The translations under genes and the position numbers were made by a program. 64,000 nt of DNA, taken from NCBI GenBank assembly GCA_024516155.1, contig JAJJXM010000002.1, positions 1,657,478-1,721,477 on the forward strand. The letters run 5' to 3'. Shown here in pieces: positions 51,165-59,849 of the stretch (within the stretch, counting starts at the first letter, position 1; each line of letters begins with the position of its first letter). Below the pieces are notes generated by a model. It saw nothing but the letters and a program-made list of their open reading frames with translations, ran no database searches and had not been told where the DNA came from. The DNA comes from Pyronema omphalodes. Its lineage: Eukaryota; Ascomycota; Pezizomycetes; Pezizales; Pyronemataceae.

Positions 51165-53338
51165 TCGAAAGCTACCGCGTTCGTGTCGGCCCATCTGAAA
51201 GCTGTCGCTGTGACCTTTTCCAGTGCGCGTGCGTTGTCTTTGCGCGTTCTGCCCTGTACGACTATAGCTACGTCGTCTATGTAGCTAGGCGTCCATGCGT
51301 AGGGTTGTACCTGTTCCAGTTCGTCGAATAGCGGGCGTGGGTATAGCAAGAACAGCATGGGGGATGCGGGGGAACCTTGCGGGATTCCGGTCTTGACCGG
51401 GCGTTGTTTGTCGGTTTGGCCATCAAAAGCGAGGGCGATTGTGCGGTCCTCGAGGAAGGACTTGCACCACGAGATCACCGGTTTCGGGCAGCCGAGTTGG
51501 CGGAGGGTTTGTTGCAACCTGTCGGCAGAGACATTGTCAAATGCCCCACGGACGTCTAGAAAGAGTGCAGTTGTTATCATGCCGTTAGTTTTTGCCATCT
51601 CTGCGTCGTGTACTAATGCCATCGCTGCGTACACCGCGGATCGCTGAGGGCGTCCTCCGATTTGGTCCCTGTGTAACAGACCATGGGTGTCTGCCATAAC
51701 CCCCAGGCGTGTTGCCATCAGCTTCTCGAGGACTTTACCTAGGCAATTTAGGTGGGCGATCGGTCTGTACGCCTTCGGGTTACTGTAGTCGGGCTTATTG
51801 GGCTTTGGGATGATGACCGTTGTGGCTTGTCGCCAACAGCGCGGGTGGTATCCTGTCGTGCCCAGCATGGCGTAGAGTGTGTTGATTTGGTCGGGGATAG
51901 CTAGGTATACTTGCCTGAGGCAGGCGAACGTAATTCCGTCAGGCCCGGGTGCCTTCTTCAGCGAGGAGGTGAAGATGGTGGTTTTGATTTCAGTCGGTCC
52001 GAAGGTGTTCCACTGTAGTTCTCGGCGGGGTTTGAGAGAGGACGGGGGAGGGGGCGGGGGTGGTGCAGGGAATAGTTTCCGGAAGGCCTCAATTTTTGAT
52101 TCGAACGAGCTACATTCTGTTTCCTGTCCGTTTATTGTCGCTCGGATGTTGGGGGTTAGCTGGGCCCGACGAGGGTTTGTGTACCTGAACGCTTGCCACA
52201 CGTCTGGTCCTTCCGCTTGGGCCAGGTATTCCTTCCATTTTGCGTCCTTTGCATGTCGTATTGTGCGATGGTAGGCGTTTCGTAGTTGCTTGTACGCTGT
52301 GTGGTAGTCGTCGGTCCTGGTGCGTTTCCATTGACGGCGAGCCAGGGTCATTTGTTTCCGGGCAGCTGCTACCTCCGGGGTCCACCATTTCTTTGATCGG
52401 GGGGTCATCTGTAGGACGGGGGTGGAGGTTTTGGCCGCTTGTACAATGTTGTCGCTGAGGGTGTTGGCCCACTCGTCGAGGTTTTCTGGGGTGGGGTTGG
52501 CGTGGTACTGAGCCCAGAGCTCTGTGGCTTCGTCGCAGGAGGCGCGGAGGGTGGTCACAAAGAGGTCCCAGTCGGTTTTCTTCCAGTTTAGTCGCTGCGT
52601 TGGGAGGGTGGCTTCTGAGTCCGGGTGTGTTGTTTGCACTTCGAAGCGGAGCACTTCGTGGTCGGATCCCGTTGCTATATCGTCGTCGACCGCCCAGTTA
52701 ACGACTTCGTCCGCCATGTGGGGCGACGACAGTGTCAAGTCGAGCACGGAAGAGATCCGTCCTTGGTGGTAGAAGTGGGTAGGAACATCCGGGACTGAGA
52801 TTAGGGCCCAGTTCTGCTGTTCCATCAGGTCAACAAGCTCGGAGTCTCGCTTTGGGGAACGTGTTGTGGAGTTCCACAGGGCATGGTGAGCGTTGAGGTC
52901 ACCGGTGATTACGCACCTGCGGGGGAGGGAGAGAGGTGTAAGGGCGCGGGGTAGGGTGTACAGTTGGGTATCAGGGTGTCGTTCATTATAGATATTTAAC
53001 AAAAAGAAAGCGGGGATAAGGTCTGTGCCCACCTCGAGGACTTGTAGATCACGGTCGGCGCATACATCGGTGCGCTGGGATACTCGGAGGTATGGGTTGG
53101 TTTTAGTCACGTAGGCTGCTGTCCTGTTGGTGTCCCTTCCTCCCCGCGGTGGTAATACCAGCGTGAAAGAGGGGTGAGTTATGGCGTATGTGGGGTCAGT
53201 AATATTTATTTCTTGTAGCAGAATAATGTCTGCTGAGTCACAGGCGCTGTTCAGGAGCGCGTCGAGTGCCGTTCGCTGGCGGTTCATGTTGTGAGAGATG
53301 ATCCGAACGGTTTCTGCCAATGCATTGTAATTATACAT
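51165..53338 (-). CDS. LINE-K ORF2, N-terminal part: endonuclease and RT
   Basis: ATG 53338 (MYNYNALAETVRIISHN) overlaps the ORF1 stop by 8 nt (ATGTATAA, 53331-53338). APE endonuclease: ILLQEINITD, GDLNAHHALWN, ATGSDHEVLRFE. RT: TVIIPKPNKPDYSN, RPIAHLNCLGK, LDVRGAFDNVSA, IPQGSPASPML, catalytic SYIDD near residue 686 (Ile at the variable position). Breaks at NAVAF|, where LINE-N entered. The frame is uninterrupted and continues at 49158. Confidence 0.92.
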
Positions 53339-53658
53339 GGGCGACCATCTCGGTGTCTTTGTCGCTGGGGTTTGTGGTGGCGGGGGCGGTTTGCTGTGAG
53401 GCTGCCCAGGCTTCGCGAAGGATGCGGGCTCGGGTTGGGCATTGTTTGCTGAATCCCCGGTGGTCGTGCGCATCGAGGCCTTCGTCAACGCAATTCTGAC
53501 ACTGCTTTTGGGTGTGTTCGCAGCTTTTACCTTTTTTCTGGGGGCAGTCATTGCATGTGTGGGCGTCCGTGGGATGGTCCTGGCCGCAGAGGGCGCATAC
53601 TGGTCCTCTATCTCCTGTGCAGTTGGAGTGGTGGTGGCCGAAGAGCAGGCACCGCCGA
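53331..53658 (-). CDS. LINE-K ORF1, C-terminal part with zinc knuckles
   Basis: Read across the Gypsy-P insertion (CR|RCLLFGHHHSNC) the first knuckle C-x2-C-x4-H-x4-C is restored in frame, followed by CALCGQDHPTDAHTC and CEHTQKQCQNC. Ends DKDTEMVAHV with TAA inside the ORF2 start overlap. Gypsy-P target GCCGA lies at 53654-53658. Confidence 0.88.
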
Positions 53659-54403
53659 TGTCACGAACCGCTAGGGATATGCTTCTGCGAGGGATTGTTA
53701 CCACAGCTGGGCTGTGGTTCGTGGGTGTGACGCTGGGGATGGCGTACGTCACAGTTAGGGTTTAAGCGAAGAGGTGGAGCTAGGGCTAGGCGAGAGGAGT
53801 TAGGGTTAAGCGAGGACAAGGGGGTAAGTGCGGGGTGGAACGAGGAGGGTTTCCTCGAGGTTTGGATTATGTCTTGCTTATGTTTTGTATTGTGTTTCGC
53901 TTATGTTTTGTATTATGTTTTGTTTATGTTTTGTATTATGTTTTGGGTTCTGTTTGTATTGTGTTTTAGTTAGGTTTTGGGAGTCACAGTGGAGCGAAGG
54001 GTGTCTCATGATGGATGGAATATCTGCGGGTCAGATAAGTTGGGAAATCACATGAGCACAGGGACACAGGTATATAAGGGGACATTTGTATTTCATTAGT
54101 CTAGTACGCAATCAATTATCTATCTACACAATCTATCTACACACTGCAGTTCTATCATCTAAACCGTGACCGAAAACCCAGCCCATCCCAACATACTTAC
54201 CCCGCCCAAATACCTACCTATCCTCCCACCCAGATCCCCATCCGACGATCCTATCAGAGGCAACGCTGCAGGGACATCCTGTGTACAAGGTAAGTACTGC
54301 CTGAGCCCGTGACTAACTCACCTAGAAGTCCAGAGCCGAACCCGATTGCATAGCAATCCGACGGTTGTATCGCCTGTCGACCGTGTGTAGCCGGATTCTG
54401 ACA
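53659..54403 (+). repeat. 5' LTR of Gypsy-P
   Basis: Starts TGTCACGAACC and ends GGATTCTGACA. The first 107 bp encode, in the other copy, the C-terminus of ORF3. Contains TTATGTTTTGTATT-type short direct repeats near 53870-53960. Confidence 0.96.
54071..54115 (+). promoter_or_regulatory. Gypsy-P TATA box and self-primer
   Basis: TATATAAG at 54071-54078. ACGCAATCAA at 54106-54115, 35 nt downstream, near the expected RNA 5' end. Exact complement of the PBS at 54405-54414 and identical to the 10-mer of Gypsy-A at 3813-3822. Confidence 0.7.
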
Positions 54404-54404
54404 T

Positions 54405-54414
54405 TTGATTGCGT
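54405..54414 (+). promoter_or_regulatory. Gypsy-P putative self-priming PBS
   Basis: TTGATTGCGT, one nt after the LTR, perfectly complementary to ACGCAATCAA in the LTR. A tRNA-type PBS (TGG start) is absent. Confidence 0.7.
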
Positions 54415-54645
54415 CCTCCGAACGACACCCGATACAACTAAGGAAGCACGAAGGGCTTCAACCACAACTAAGAAAAATAAGAAACAACCAATACCGTGGA
54501 TCCGTTCCGATTGCAGGAGCTGAGCGAGGTTATCGAAAGGGAAGCCACCGGTCCAGCGAGCCCAGTAACCCCCGAACACCGATCCCGCCCACAGACTCCG
54601 GATTCACCGGGACCAGTCCACATCCCCGAGGACATAGCATCCATA

Positions 54646-57600
54646 ATGGCCTCTCAACAAGGAACGAGTGGTATGACGCCACCTTCGGTCGTGATGACCC
54701 AGGAGCAGCTCCAACAACTGTTCCAACAGCTCACCTATCGACCCTCTCCGACCAGTAATCCCAAGGTCGAGGATCCCGAACTCTATCACGGCGAGAGGAC
54801 GAAGCTTCGGGCTTTCCTGACTCAGTGCGAACTGAAGTTCAACTGTGAACCGAACAGGTTCGACAGTGACATCAAAAGAGTTAATTACGCCAGTTCGCGG
54901 TGTCGAGGAAATGCGTGGTCATGGATTGAGCCCTCCATCGAGAAGGGGAGAAGCACGTACACCACCTGGGAGGCATTCAAGACTGCCGTCTCGAGAGCGT
55001 TTGGAGAGGCGGATTCAAGGGAAGTGGCGAGGAGGAAATTCAAAAGTGTCCGTCAGGGGAACCGGTCCGCCGCAGCGTATTGGGCCGAGTTCCAGAGAAT
55101 TATCGCGGACCTGCGTTACAACGACGAAATCTACATTGATCAGTTCAGCGATGGACTTCATGTGGACGTGCAAAGGCAACTTGCCATCCTCGAGACCCGT
55201 CCGACGAAGATAATCGATTTCGCAAACAAGGCAATTGCATTGGACAACCGGCTGTTCAATTTCCGAACCCTGCGCAACCGATTTGAACCTCAGTACCAGA
55301 ATTTCCATCCGAAGAACGGCCACCAGGGATCGACCTTCTCGGAGCCCGAGCCGATGGAACTGGATGCCACTCGGAGGGGCAGGCCTAGGGATAGGACCGA
55401 GGAAGAGAAACGACGAAAAAAACAACGAATGTTTCAACTGCGGGAAAACGGGCCACTATGCCGCCAAATGCCCCCACAAGAAACCAATGGGGGAACGAAG
55501 AACATACCGGGCGGCAGAAGCCAACATCGACGAGGAACAAGCCGAAGAAAGAGCGGGAAAAGAGGATCCCCAGGAGTAAAAGAACAAGGGGGACTCCTGG
55601 GGACGAAGAGTTCCGCCGAACCAGACAATCCGGAACCAGCCTACATGATATCGAGCGTAGGGCCATACCGGCGAGATGAAAAGATCATATTGAAAGTAGT
55701 AATAAAAGGAAAAGATAATCGAGAACACACCACGACGGCCATGGTGGACTGTGGAGCGACGGAGAACTTCATCGATAAGGAATATGCGGAAAGGGTGGGG
55801 ATTCCGTTGAAGAAGAAGGACGTCCCACGAAGGGTGTTGGCAGTGGACGGACGAGAGATAGCTAGTGGACCAGTCACCCACGAAGCTATGGTAAGATTAC
55901 AGATCAATAACCATCAGGAAGATATTCGACTGCATTGTATCACGATTGGAAACTCACCTATCATTGTGGGACTTCCATGGCTCCGGACGCACAACCCCAG
56001 TATCGACTGGAACGAGGGAAGAGTTACGTTCGACTCGGCGCGTTGCGCTAAGAGGTGCCTAGGGACCTCGACCTCACCTCACGCGACCACGGTAACGGAA
56101 AACGACGCTATTCAGCAATATCGACTGGACACTGCGCAGGCCGCAGCCAGGGAAGAAAGAATATGCGAAGCAAGCTGGGAAGAAAGGAAGGAAACCTGGG
56201 GAAATAGAACGAGGAAAAAGGAACAAGAAGCGGCGCCGTGGCGAAGAAGGATCGAACGGAACCAGGAGAAAGAGGGGGAAGAGGAGCAACAAGGAAGGGT
56301 TCAAGACGGAGCACAAAATGATCTTCGTCGAAGGAGGTTCGAGGAAGACATGGGAAGGGACGAAGAAGAAGGGGAGCTACAAGGTACCTGGGAAGACAGA
56401 CAAAGTGATCCTCTTCAAATAGGGGTCGAGAAGGACCAGGAGGAGGAGGAACGAAAAGAGATCAAAATTAACGAACAAAATGATCCTTTTCGAATGCAGA
56501 CTGAGGAAAAGGATGGAAAAAGGGAGGAATGGAAAGAGTCCCGGGATGCTGCACAAAACGATCCTTTTCGAATGCAGCCCGAAGGAGGGAAAGAAGAAAA
56601 GGAGGAACGGAAACGGACCCGGGGGACTGCGCAGAACGATCCTTTTCGAATGCAGCCCGAGGGAGGGGAAGAAATAAAAGAGGAACGGAAACGGATCCGG
56701 GATGATGCAGAAAAGGATCCTTTTCGAATGCAAGCCTATGGAGACGAGGAAGAGGAGGAAGACGAGGAGGAACGGGAAGGAACCTTCGACTGGATCGCTT
56801 ACGCCGCAATGGGATCGCTAGAGCCCGTATCCCAGGGTTCAGCCATACAGCAGGAACCGACCCCGCGTTCGGCTAGTGACATTGTTCCGGTCGAATATCA
56901 CGACTTCTTGCATGTATTCGATAGGGAAGAAGTGTCGGGACGACCCCCACACCGCCATCACGACCATCGGATTCCGTTGGTGAAGGGAGGGGTTCCACCA
57001 TTCGAACCTCTTCGAGCATTGGACGAGGGAAGGTTGAAGACGTTGAGGGAATACTTGGACTCAAGTCTGGAGAAGGGATGGATACGCCGCTCGACATCAC
57101 CGGCGGGGGCCCCGATACATTTTGTAAAAAAGAAAGATGGCACACTGAGACTCTGTGTGGATTATCAGGGACTTAACGAGATCACAGTGAAAGATAGAAC
57201 ACCTCTCCCGCTGATAGGGGAAGCGTTGGATCGACTATCCAACGCAAAAATATACACGAAACTCGACGTACGGGACGCCTATCATAACCTGCGAATCGCA
57301 AAGGGGGACGAATGGAAGACTGCTTTTCGGACGAAATACGGTCTTTTCGAGTACTTGGTCATGCCATTCGGTCTTACCAACGCTCCAGCATCCTTTCAGA
57401 GATGGATGAACGAGGTCCTCAGCGACTATCTGGACATCTTCTGTCTGGCATACCTTGACGACATCCTCATTTACTCGGATGATCTGCATCAACACCAACA
57501 ACATGTGAGAAAGGTTTTGGAACGGGTGGATAAGGTAAAGCTGAGGCTCAAGGCCTCAAAATGCGAGTTTCACACCACGGAAACGGAGTACTTGGGATAT

Positions 57601-59844
57601 ATCATCTCACCAACGGGGATACGGATGGATCCGGGAAAGGTAAAAGCAGTGGCAGAATGGAGGGAACCGACAAACGTGAACGGGATCCAGAGTTTCATAG
57701 GGTTCGCCAACTTCTATAGGAGGTTTATCCGGGATTTTAGCAAGATTACGGCGCCTCTCACGAAACTGACGAGGAAGGATGTAACATGGAAATGGGACGA
57801 CGCGGCTAAATCAGCATTCGAACAACTGAAACGGGCAATGATTTCTGAACCTATCCTACGACATTTCGACCCCACAAAACCCTTAACCCTGGAGACAGAT
57901 GCGTCGGACTACGCCATCGGGGCAGTCTGCTCACAGCCGGACGACCAAGGCATTCTACATCCCTTGGGATATTTCTCGCGCAAACTGAAGGACCCGGAAC
58001 TAAATTACGATATCCACGATAAAGAACTCCTCGCCATAGTGGAAGGGCTAAATAAATGGGGTACCTACTGCAAGAATACTCGACACAAGATTACTATATT
58101 AACGGACCATAAAAATTTGGAATATTGGACTACAAAAAAGGACCTAAACCTACGGCAGGCAAGGTGGGCGGAAATGTTGGCGAATTACGACTTCTCAATA
58201 ACGTATCGACCCGGCAAACTGGCGGGAAAGCCCGACATCCTATCGAGAGAATCAGGAGATTCTCCTTGGGAAGGGGAGCTGAAACACCGGCAGAACAGGG
58301 AACGAGTTCTTTTGCCGCCGCAGACCTTCTGGATCAACTCTGCCGAGGTCATGGAAATACAGGTCGACGAGGAATTGTTAAAAGAAATCCAACAGAAAAC
58401 AAGGGAGGATCAGGAGATACAAGAGATATTAAGAAAATTACGGGCTGGGGAGAAGATAGACCGGAAGGTAGCATTAGGACTTTGCGAAGAACGGGAGGGG
58501 CTGTTACTGTATGAGGGGTTGATATGGGTACCAGACAACCATGAGTTGCGGCTACGGCTCCTACATGACCACCATGATGCACTCGTTGCGGGACATCCAG
58601 GGCGGGCAAGGACCTTGGAGCTAATTAGTAGGAATTATTATTGGCCTCAGCAACGCCAATATGTCAACCGATACGTAGACTACTGCGATACCTGCAAAAG
58701 GATTAAGCCAGTTAGGCACGCTCCTTTCGGGCTCCTGAAGCCCTTACAGCCACCATCGAGGCCGTGGGATTCGGTGTCCATGGATTTTATCACCGGACTT
58801 CCGTCAAGAGGAGGAAACAACGCCCTATGGGTAATTGTGGATCGGTTCACGAAGATGGCTCACTTCGTGGCCTGCGCGGACACGATGGGGCCGAAGGAAC
58901 TGGCGGATGGATTTCTGAGGCATGTGGTCAGGGCCCACGGACTTCCTAGCGATATCGTCTCTGACCGCGGGTCTCTATTCACCTCGACGTTTTGGAAGCG
59001 AGTGATGGGGGCAATGGGGACGTCAAGGAAGCTCAGCACCGCATTCCACCCCGAGACCGACGGACAGACCGAACGCACGAACGCAACCCTCGAACAGTAC
59101 CTGCGGGCGTACTGCAATTACCAGCAGGACGACTGGGAAAAGCTACTCCCAATGGCGGAGTTTTGCTATAACAACACTCAATCCGAGACAACAAGGGTAA
59201 CCCCCTTTTTCGGGAATTACGGGTATCATCCGCGGTTCGCACCCAGCCTAGGAAAAATAGAAGGAGGATTCCCGGAGGTGGCGGAATACGTCTCAGCCCT
59301 CACCAACCTCCACCGGGAACTACAGGCAGAAATCGGATATGCACAGGCTGCCCAGGCAGAACAGGCAAATCGGAAGAGACACCCGGATCCCGTACTCAGG
59401 GAGGGGGATAGGGTGTGGTTGCGGAGGAAAAACGTGAAGACAACTCGCCCATCCAGCAAGTTGGATTACAAGCTGATGGGACCATACACCATCCTCGAGC
59501 GCGTGGGGACAAGAGCGTATAAATTGGATCTCCCCGCCAGTGTGAAAATACACCCCGTATTCCACATCTCATTGCTCGAGCTGGCTCAACCCACTCTTAC
59601 ACCGATCCCCGGGCACGTCCAACCTCCTCCCCCACCAATTGTTATTGAAGACGAAGAGGAATGGGAAGTGGAGGAGATAGTTGATTCCCGCTATCATCGA
59701 AACAGACTCCAGTATCGTGTACGTTGGACGGGATTCCCTGATCCCGACCGAACTTGGTACCCATCGGAGAACTTCACGAATTCCCCCGACGCCATCCGAC
59801 GATTTCACACAACCTACCCAAGAGAACCGGCCCCAAGGTTGTAA
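54646..59844 (+). CDS. gag-pol: Gypsy-P Gag-Pol fused frame with chromodomain
   Basis: The open frame runs from GTG 54496 (DPFRLQEL), possibly a mutated ATG. The first in-frame ATG is 54646 (MASQQGTSGM), giving 1732 aa. Order, numbering from 54496: Gag domain to about residue 300; a stretch where the zinc knuckle is out of frame (307-360); protease (MVDCGATENFID, about 416); a charged 26-residue repeat linker (about 608-750); RT (HHDHRIPLVKGGVPPFE, AYLDDILIYSDD about 986); RNase H (ETDASDYAIGAV, about 1133); integrase finger (HHDALVAGHPGR, CDTCKRIK), core (SMDFITGLP, VSDRGSLF, TDGQTERTNATLE); chromodomain (EEEWEVEEIVDSRYHRNRLQ, VRWTGFPDPDRTWYPSENF). Fusion of gag to pol seems to come from one extra A in an A7 run (55416-55422). 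Confidence 0.9.
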   Translation: MASQQGTSGMTPPSVVMTQEQLQQLFQQLTYRPSPTSNPKVEDPELYHGERTKLRAFLTQCELKFNCEPNRFDSDIKRVNYASSRCRGNAWSWIEPSIEKGRSTYTTWEAFKTAVSRAFGEADSREVARRKFKSVRQGNRSAAAYWAEFQRIIADLRYNDEIYIDQFSDGLHVDVQRQLAILETRPTKIIDFANKAIALDNRLFNFRTLRNRFEPQYQNFHPKNGHQGSTFSEPEPMELDATRRGRPRDRTEEEKRRKKQRMFQLRENGPLCRQMPPQETNGGTKNIPGGRSQHRRGTSRRKSGKRGSPGVKEQGGLLGTKSSAEPDNPEPAYMISSVGPYRRDEKIILKVVIKGKDNREHTTTAMVDCGATENFIDKEYAERVGIPLKKKDVPRRVLAVDGREIASGPVTHEAMVRLQINNHQEDIRLHCITIGNSPIIVGLPWLRTHNPSIDWNEGRVTFDSARCAKRCLGTSTSPHATTVTENDAIQQYRLDTAQAAAREERICEASWEERKETWGNRTRKKEQEAAPWRRRIERNQEKEGEEEQQGRVQDGAQNDLRRRRFEEDMGRDEEEGELQGTWEDRQSDPLQIGVEKDQEEEERKEIKINEQNDPFRMQTEEKDGKREEWKESRDAAQNDPFRMQPEGGKEEKEERKRTRGTAQNDPFRMQPEGGEEIKEERKRIRDDAEKDPFRMQAYGDEEEEEDEEEREGTFDWIAYAAMGSLEPVSQGSAIQQEPTPRSASDIVPVEYHDFLHVFDREEVSGRPPHRHHDHRIPLVKGGVPPFEPLRALDEGRLKTLREYLDSSLEKGWIRRSTSPAGAPIHFVKKKDGTLRLCVDYQGLNEITVKDRTPLPLIGEALDRLSNAKIYTKLDVRDAYHNLRIAKGDEWKTAFRTKYGLFEYLVMPFGLTNAPASFQRWMNEVLSDYLDIFCLAYLDDILIYSDDLHQHQQHVRKVLERVDKVKLRLKASKCEFHTTETEYLGYIISPTGIRMDPGKVKAVAEWREPTNVNGIQSFIGFANFYRRFIRDFSKITAPLTKLTRKDVTWKWDDAAKSAFEQLKRAMISEPILRHFDPTKPLTLETDASDYAIGAVCSQPDDQGILHPLGYFSRKLKDPELNYDIHDKELLAIVEGLNKWGTYCKNTRHKITILTDHKNLEYWTTKKDLNLRQARWAEMLANYDFSITYRPGKLAGKPDILSRESGDSPWEGELKHRQNRERVLLPPQTFWINSAEVMEIQVDEELLKEIQQKTREDQEIQEILRKLRAGEKIDRKVALGLCEEREGLLLYEGLIWVPDNHELRLRLLHDHHDALVAGHPGRARTLELISRNYYWPQQRQYVNRYVDYCDTCKRIKPVRHAPFGLLKPLQPPSRPWDSVSMDFITGLPSRGGNNALWVIVDRFTKMAHFVACADTMGPKELADGFLRHVVRAHGLPSDIVSDRGSLFTSTFWKRVMGAMGTSRKLSTAFHPETDGQTERTNATLEQYLRAYCNYQQDDWEKLLPMAEFCYNNTQSETTRVTPFFGNYGYHPRFAPSLGKIEGGFPEVAEYVSALTNLHRELQAEIGYAQAAQAEQANRKRHPDPVLREGDRVWLRRKNVKTTRPSSKLDYKLMGPYTILERVGTRAYKLDLPASVKIHPVFHISLLELAQPTLTPIPGHVQPPPPPIVIEDEEEWEVEEIVDSRYHRNRLQYRVRWTGFPDPDRTWYPSENFTNSPDAIRRFHTTYPREPAPRL
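55430..55579 (+). other. Gypsy-P zinc knuckle and gag C-terminus in the +1 frame
   Basis: Frame 2 encodes CFNCGKTGHYAAKC (55430-55471), then HKKPMGERRTYRAAEANIDE and a stop at 55577-55579. Removing one A from the A7 run at 55416-55422 would place it in frame with gag. The long fused frame reads through the same bases without any zinc knuckle. Confidence 0.85.
55555..55603 (+). promoter_or_regulatory. Gypsy-P -1 frameshift site: slippery heptamer plus stem-loop
   Basis: GGGAAAA (55555-55561) is in phase G_GGA_AAA with the zinc-knuckle frame. After GAGGAT come perfect arms CCCCAGGAGT (55568-55577) and ACTCCTGGGG (55593-55602) with a 15-nt loop, extendable by one T-A pair. The gag stop TAA lies at the top of the 5' arm. 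A -1 slip yields GGG AAA AGA GGA, the pol frame. Confidence 0.8.
56318..56740 (+). repeat. 26-codon tandem repeat between protease and RT of Gypsy-P
   Basis: NDPFRMQ-type motif followed by an E/K/R-rich stretch. The four last copies start at 56482, 56560, 56638 and 56716, an exact 78-bp period. Two more degenerate copies start near 56318 and 56407. Highly charged, probably helical or disordered linker. Confidence 0.9.
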
Positions 59845-59849
59845 AAACC

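Noticed and set aside
53828..54055. Hydrophobic 75-codon ORF in the Gypsy-P LTR, repeated at 60851-61078.
   Set aside because: Made of TTATGTTTTGTATT-type repeats read as Leu/Phe/Cys; lies in the LTR promoter region and lacks context.
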